Source: Opitutaceae bacterium
GTDB lineage: Bacteria > Verrucomicrobiota > Verrucomicrobiia > Opitutales > Opitutaceae
Assembly: GCA_029979145.1 (NCBI GenBank)
Contig: JAPOIC010000040.1
Location: 1 to 11,843 of the forward strand
Direction: 5' to 3'
DNA length: 11,843 nt
Positions 8,601 through 11,843 of this stretch are shown here, one piece after another (the first letter of the stretch is position 1; each line of letters opens with the position of its first letter). Below the pieces are notes generated by a model that was given only the letters and a program-made list of their open reading frames with translations, was not told the origin of the DNA and did no database searches. Position numbers and translations under genes: made by a program.

Positions 8601-8706
8601 TCTGCACCGGCGCGGTCAGGAGCAGCAAAACGCCGACCAGCACAAGGCCTACGACACCAAGCAGGACCTTTTTCCACGGGGCTTTCATGGGCTCGGCCAA
8701 GGACAC
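5683..8706 (-). CDS. AsmA-like envelope protein (AsmA/DUF748/TamB-type beta-strand-rich protein)
   Basis: This 1007-residue protein has a short basic N-terminus (K8, K12, K13), then one strongly hydrophobic membrane segment at about 14-31, followed by a long soluble region with many alternating beta-strand stretches, as in AsmA-type proteins. The C-terminal part (about 765-985) has the AsmA-like pattern of repeated Gly-rich strands, such as 'GRNPVELLGQTRGDARL' near 799-815, ending in 'VGGTLLQPDTSELQGAL' near 972-988. The predicted topology is inner-membrane anchored with the bulk in the periplasm. Known relatives (TamB, YhdP, YdbH, AsmA) bridge the envelope and help move phospholipid to the outer membrane or assemble outer-membrane proteins; a similar role here is inference. 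Translation probably starts at the GTG at 8706, preceded by GGGAAAG, but the in-frame ATG at 8688 (residue 7) is a real alternative. It follows tolC by 54 bases. Confidence 0.8.
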   Translation of the reverse strand: MSLAEPMKAPWKKVLLGVVGLVLVGVLLLLTAPVQTWIARRLLAANPEYQAEVASVRVGLRSVAVNEAKAAFDGATLVLPRLEADLSVMTAATSRKVEISRFVARGWTLDLSGYAPARNLALGFPRGPEFSLVPAAFAAADAPPVEALFQGIFAQLQLPVDFSLDGTVLEGTLILPGPVGEPPVAVKVNVVGGGLKAGGEGQFVIDARADFAVDSAPVSLLAFDGNLAAVMDSPRTFAKLGLNLNAQASGRMFPQGVQLSAEVAAARISGGENYTITLQSVGKRLLDVQANFPENSPRLGGVWRLDMRDTDVAPFVLGRPLPAFEAVGAGMFETDAALAEVHAAGRLKSTVQRLEAVIPGWVDLGTLTIYSEFDITQRDQQTRVEKLTFDVARPEPVLNLRALQPFEFDTGTGGLKVADPLAELLAIEARGLPAEWAEPFLDGIDLQGGLVNGRLVAAALDGGMTLRTTAPVRVTGLSVEQAHQLVLDQVDLSTELSAVYNPKGWQAALEKVDLSKRGQRLLSAALRIGGLHGSGQAVKATGRLEALLVPLGHQPLAAGLLALNSGGVVVDFSATASATHELQAKLLLKNLAVSERALPDVGVTLRASRDEQGIFRFSAPVVISHASPRRVSDLTLAGTVELAPSGGRIEATFGGNESFVEDLQLLALALASAPGADDSAGSAGKDDAPFWQGWTGTVSLAQKRLHYSEEFELRDVTGTVRFESGALHLDGLKAGAGESGTLNLQGAVKFEAAAAQPYDLHAAMTVKNFDSAPLFRALDPGLPPQVEGRFNLDSALVGRGRNPVELLGQTRGDARLSSAGGVFRLLSADVASKVEQAGKIAAVGAFIGNVAGALGKGGKDATSFASKAQAVSEFSRLLTAIAYDQLTVEVVRDEQLNTALRDFSLIAPEMRLTGAGTLTAVDGRDFLEQPLELGLKLKARGRTASALNFLHALAPEQDALGYAECTLPLKVGGTLLQPDTSELQGALLKLAAESSAAGDLLNRLLGK

Positions 8707-8761
8707 CGCTTTCCCGGGGGAGTTGCGATGTTATAGATTTATGACCCGGTCTCCGGCCCGC

Positions 8762-10126
8762 TCAGCTGGTGATATAGGAATCAGCCTGCCCCATCGCCTT
8801 GCGCAGGGACGCGAGCGCGATGTGGTAGCGATAGAACGCCTGCAATTGGTTAAGCCGGGCGCGAGTCAGTTCAACCTGGCTGGTCAGGACGTCGAGCTGG
8901 GTCGCCGTGCCCGCACCATATCGGACCTTGGCGAGGCGCAGGGCCTCGTCGGCCTGCTCCACCACCTTGCCGGAAGCCTCGACGAGCTCCCAAGCCTCGG
9001 TGAGCGAGGAGTGCGCACGGCGCACCTCGACGTCGATCGCGAGCACGGCCTCCTCCTGCGCGAGCTTGGTCTGCATCAGCCGGGATTTGGCCTGAATGAC
9101 GCGGCCCGCAGTGGCGCGACCATCAAAGATGTTCCACTCCGCCTGCAGGCCGGCGGTCCAGCCGTCGCGGCGGTCCGACCAGCCCGAGCCCGGTCCGCCG
9201 CGAACCCAGTCATAGCGTCCGAAAGCGGCGACCTGCGGGCGCGAACCCGAGCGATTTGCGACCACCAGTTCCTCGCCGGCGGCCTCGAGCTTGGCGAGGC
9301 GCTGCAACTCGGGGCGATTTTCCCGGGCGCTGATGAGCGCGTCGCGCAGGTCAATCGCGTCGTAGCCGCCCACGGTCAGGTCGCCGACGAAGTCCGGCAG
9401 CTTGGTGGCGTTATCAGCGGAGGCATTGGTGAAGCCCAGCACTTGGCGGAGCTCCTCGATGCCGAGCCGGTAGTTGTTGCGCGCGGTGATGAGGTCGGGC
9501 TGCCCGTTGGCCAGGGCCACCTGGGCACGCAACACTTCGAAATTCGAAATCGAACCGGCCTCAAACCGATTCTGGGCGTCCTTCAGCTGCTGCTCAAGGA
9601 GCTTGATGTTTTCCTCCTGCACCGTCACCTGCTGCTGCGCCAGCAAGACGCTGTAGAAGCGCGTGCGGACGGCGAGCAGCTGCTCGTTGATCACCCCTTG
9701 GAGTTCGAGCTCCGCGGCGGCCTTGGCGAGCGAGGCGCTGCGGACCGCAGCGCGGACGCCACCGCCGGCGTAGATCACCTGCGTCGCCTGCACGGCGATG
9801 CCCCAGCTGTCGTCCTGCGCCGGGACGTAGGAGGAAACCTCCTTGTCGTTGGCAGACACGCTGCCGGACACGGAGACGTTCGGGATCTGAGCGGCGCGAA
9901 CCTCGACGACCACGCCGTCCTGCTCGCGGATGCGCTCACGCGCCTGGCGAATAGCGTGGTTGTTATCGAGCGCGAAGAGCAGCGCGTAATGCAGGCTGAG
10001 CTCAGACGGGACGGCGTAATCAGGATCGGGCTGGCCGTCGCGTTGGAACGGGACGGTCTGGGCCGCGGCCAACGCGGCGAGGCCGAGTAAAACGCCAAGT
10101 AACTTGAGGGAACGGGTCGGATTCAT
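8762..10126 (-). CDS. TolC-family outer-membrane efflux channel
   Basis: This 454-residue protein has a signal peptide at about 1-22 (basic start, hydrophobic core, ALAAA before Q23). The mature protein shows the two-fold repeat of TolC channels. The first half begins with 'LSLHYALLFALDNNHAIRQAR' (43-63) and ends with 'RFEAGSISNFEVLRAQVAL' (187-205). The second half begins with 'IDLRDALISARENRPELQ' (258-275) and ends with 'RYGAGTATQLDVLTSQVEL' (402-420). Long Ala/Gln/Glu-rich helices between them form the periplasmic tunnel, and the 'PNVSVSGSVS' and 'PQVAAFGRYDW' stretches are the membrane-barrel strands. No lipobox cysteine is present, so this is the TolC rather than the lipoprotein OprM form. 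It starts 17 bases after the RND gene's stop, so both are probably expressed together as one exporter. No clear Shine-Dalgarno sequence precedes the ATG. Confidence 0.93.
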   Translation of the reverse strand: MNPTRSLKLLGVLLGLAALAAAQTVPFQRDGQPDPDYAVPSELSLHYALLFALDNNHAIRQARERIREQDGVVVEVRAAQIPNVSVSGSVSANDKEVSSYVPAQDDSWGIAVQATQVIYAGGGVRAAVRSASLAKAAAELELQGVINEQLLAVRTRFYSVLLAQQQVTVQEENIKLLEQQLKDAQNRFEAGSISNFEVLRAQVALANGQPDLITARNNYRLGIEELRQVLGFTNASADNATKLPDFVGDLTVGGYDAIDLRDALISARENRPELQRLAKLEAAGEELVVANRSGSRPQVAAFGRYDWVRGGPGSGWSDRRDGWTAGLQAEWNIFDGRATAGRVIQAKSRLMQTKLAQEEAVLAIDVEVRRAHSSLTEAWELVEASGKVVEQADEALRLAKVRYGAGTATQLDVLTSQVELTRARLNQLQAFYRYHIALASLRKAMGQADSYITS

Positions 10127-10143
10127 GGGACTTACAATAAGGT

Positions 10144-11843
10144 TCAGTTGGCAGGAACCGGTTCCGCTTCGTCAACCTTGGCGTCAAGCGAGTGATCGCG
10201 CGCCAGGAGGACGTAGAAGGCGGGAACGGCGAACAGAGTAAAGAGCGAGCCGATGGCCATGCCAATCACGAGGACGAAGCCGATGCTGTTACGGGCGGCG
10301 GCGCCGGGACCAGTCACGAAAATCAGCATCATGTGACCAAACACCGTGGCGGCGGAGGTCATCAACACCGGCCGCAGACGAGTCGCGGCGGCGCGGCGGA
10401 TGGCCTCGAGCTTGGCGACGCCCTGCTCCTGGAGGGAGTTGGCGAACTCGACCACCAGAATGCCGTTCTTGGCAATCAGGCCGACGAGCGTGATGAGGCC
10501 GATCTGCGAATAGATGTTAAGCGAGGTCTTCCAGAGGAAGATAGGAAGCATGGCGCCCACGAAGGCGAGCGGCACGGAACCAAGCAGAATGATGAACGGA
10601 TCGCGGAAGCTGTTAAACTGCGCCGCGAGCACGAGGAAGATCAGCAGGAGCGCCAGGCCGAGGGCCGGCAGAAGCTTGTCACCCTCGTTGCGCAGCTGGC
10701 GGGACTGGCCGCCGTAGTCGACGAAGTAGCCCGGCGGCAGGATCTCGGCAGCCTTGGCCTCGAGCTTCTTGAGCGCGGCGTCGATGCTCGGACCGACGCC
10801 CGAGATTTTGACGGAGTTGAGCTGCTGGAAGCGGTTGAGCGTGCGGGGCTGCACCGTCTCATTCAGCGTGGCGATGGTCGACAGCGGGATAAGCTGACCG
10901 TTCGGGCCTCGCACGTGGTAGTCGAGCAGCTGTTCGGCATTAAGGCGCTCGCCGCGCTCGACCTGCGAGATAACGCGGTAGCTGCGGCCGTCGTTGATGA
11001 AACGATTAACGTAGCCGCCGCCCAGCATCGAACCGAGGTCGCGGGCCACGTCGCTGAGGTTCAGGCCCATCGAAGCGACCTTGTCCTTGTCGATTTCGAT
11101 TTCGACCTGCGGGAGGTCAAACTTCAGGTCGGAGTCAGCAAAGTAGAAAGTCGGCGCCCCACCACCGGCGTTGGCCTCGGTGTTGGCGTAGAGTGTAAGC
11201 CGCTCCGCGAACTCCATCATTTCGCTGTGGTCGGCCGTCGAGCGGATGACGAACTCGATCGGCATGGAGCCGCCCGAGGGCAAGGGATCCGGCGTGGTCA
11301 CGATCACATTGAGGCCGGCGATCTCGGCCGCAGGCACTTGTAGCGACTGTTCAATTTCCAAGGAGCTGCGGCTGCGCTCAGACCACGGTTTCAGGATGAT
11401 GCCCGAGAAGCCGAAATTGGCGCCGGTGATCTGGAACGAGTTTTGATATTCCGGGACGCTCGTGAAGATGTCCTGCACTTGCCGGGAGAAAATCACGTTC
11501 TGATCGATGGTCGACGTGGGCGACGGCAGGAGGATGCTGAACACCACGCCTTGGTCCTCCTTCGGCGCGAGCTCGCGGTTGGCGAACATGAAGAACGGCG
11601 CAAGGAGCAGCGTGAGCAGGAAGGCGGAGATGGTGATGACCGGCACCCATTTCGGCTGCGCGCCGCGCATGCGGTCACTAAGGTAGAAGATCCAGTAGAA
11701 TGGCGTCAGGACGAAACCGAGCAGGATCGCACCCCACCAGGCCACATTGCGGGTCTCGAGCAGGCTGCCGAGCAGACGCATATAGCGGTCGCGGAAGCGA
11801 TCGAACACGTGGTTCGTCCAGCCGGTGAAGCCCTTCTCCTCGG
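10144..11843 (-). CDS. RND multidrug efflux permease (AcrB/HAE1 type), C-terminal half (cut by window end)
   Basis: About 565 residues are visible; the frame stays open to the window edge (visible N-terminus EEKGFTGWTNH). The GTG at 11808 is internal, not a start. Counting from the edge, residues 12-29 match the amphipathic helix before the second membrane half ('FDRFRDRYMRLL'). 'APKEDQG' (92-98) is the loop after TM7. The periplasmic porter and docking regions follow, then five membrane helices. 'GLIAKNGILVVEFA' holds the conserved TM10 lysine equivalent to AcrB K940 of the proton relay. The aspartate pair of TM4 lies outside the window. The protein is predicted to pump substrates from periplasm or inner-membrane leaflet through the TolC-family channel encoded 17 bases downstream, using proton flow. 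Between the amphipathic helix and TM7 there is an unusual extra hydrophobic segment (about 36-54). Substrate cannot be predicted. Confidence 0.93.
   Translation of the reverse strand, partial: EEKGFTGWTNHVFDRFRDRYMRLLGSLLETRNVAWWGAILLGFVLTPFYWIFYLSDRMRGAQPKWVPVITISAFLLTLLLAPFFMFANRELAPKEDQGVVFSILLPSPTSTIDQNVIFSRQVQDIFTSVPEYQNSFQITGANFGFSGIILKPWSERSRSSLEIEQSLQVPAAEIAGLNVIVTTPDPLPSGGSMPIEFVIRSTADHSEMMEFAERLTLYANTEANAGGGAPTFYFADSDLKFDLPQVEIEIDKDKVASMGLNLSDVARDLGSMLGGGYVNRFINDGRSYRVISQVERGERLNAEQLLDYHVRGPNGQLIPLSTIATLNETVQPRTLNRFQQLNSVKISGVGPSIDAALKKLEAKAAEILPPGYFVDYGGQSRQLRNEGDKLLPALGLALLLIFLVLAAQFNSFRDPFIILLGSVPLAFVGAMLPIFLWKTSLNIYSQIGLITLVGLIAKNGILVVEFANSLQEQGVAKLEAIRRAAATRLRPVLMTSAATVFGHMMLIFVTGPGAAARNSIGFVLVIGMAIGSLFTLFAVPAFYVLLARDHSLDAKVDEAEPVPAN

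Noticed and set aside
8730..8735. TATAAC on the minus strand upstream of the AsmA-like gene, a possible -10 box
   Set aside because: No -35-like hexamer lies 16-18 bases upstream (GGCCGG is there), so a promoter cannot be supported in this 54-base gap.
8746..8756. CCGG-TCT-CCGG small hairpin after tolC as a terminator
   Set aside because: The stem is only 4 bp and no U-run follows, so it is too weak for an intrinsic terminator.
8570..10090. Long plus-strand open frame of 506 codons opposite tolC
   Set aside because: It mirrors the TolC-family gene, has an Arg/His/Gly/Ala-rich sequence with no domain, and is expected from GC-rich antisense frames.
10192..11343. Plus-strand open frame of 383 codons opposite the RND gene
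   Set aside because: It is very rich in His, Arg, Glu and Asp with no hydrophobic core, and lies fully within a strongly supported pump gene.

Overview
The window is GC-rich and densely packed. Eight protein-coding genes all lie on the minus strand, with junctions ranging from a 4-base overlap to 54 bases. No RNA gene, insertion sequence, CRISPR array or strand switch was seen. The gene types suggest a Gram-negative from the PVC group, most likely Verrucomicrobiota and possibly an Opitutaceae-like bacterium. They include a TolC/RND efflux pair, a long AsmA-type envelope protein, and a PhyH dioxygenase beside a BNR beta-propeller. This placement is inference from gene style and composition; no marker gene is present.

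In transcription order (right to left), the window opens with the C-terminal half of an AcrB/HAE1-type RND pump subunit (10144-11843, cut by the window edge). A TolC-family outer-membrane channel (8762-10126) follows 17 bases later. Together they look like the inner- and outer-membrane parts of a tripartite exporter whose periplasmic adaptor is probably encoded outside the window. Next is a 1007-residue AsmA-like protein (5683-8706), a probable inner-membrane-anchored periplasmic protein of the kind linked to lipid transport to the outer membrane.

The middle holds the most interesting unit: an SMC/OLD-type AAA ATPase (4637-5665, GTG start) whose last codons overlap the start of a 229-residue protein (3951-4640). 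The second protein has an acidic motif layout like TOPRIM or RloB-type nucleases. ATPase plus TOPRIM-like pairs recur in phage defence (RloA/RloB, PARIS AriA/AriB, OLD-type systems). This pair may be a divergent relative, but that is inference, because neither gene matches a named system by sequence reading alone. A perfect 7-bp inverted repeat sits exactly at its junction with the AsmA gene.

Downstream is a 746-residue Aas-type fusion of a PlsC acyltransferase and an acyl-ACP synthetase (1668-3908), predicted to re-acylate lysophospholipids. A 395-residue sialidase-like BNR propeller (470-1657) follows, then the N-terminal part of a PhyH-family Fe(II)/2-oxoglutarate dioxygenase (1-419, cut by the window start). 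The last two form a short-spaced pair of uncertain substrate. A possible theme is envelope maintenance (export, AsmA lipid traffic, phospholipid repair) with a defence-like ATPase pair lodged inside it.
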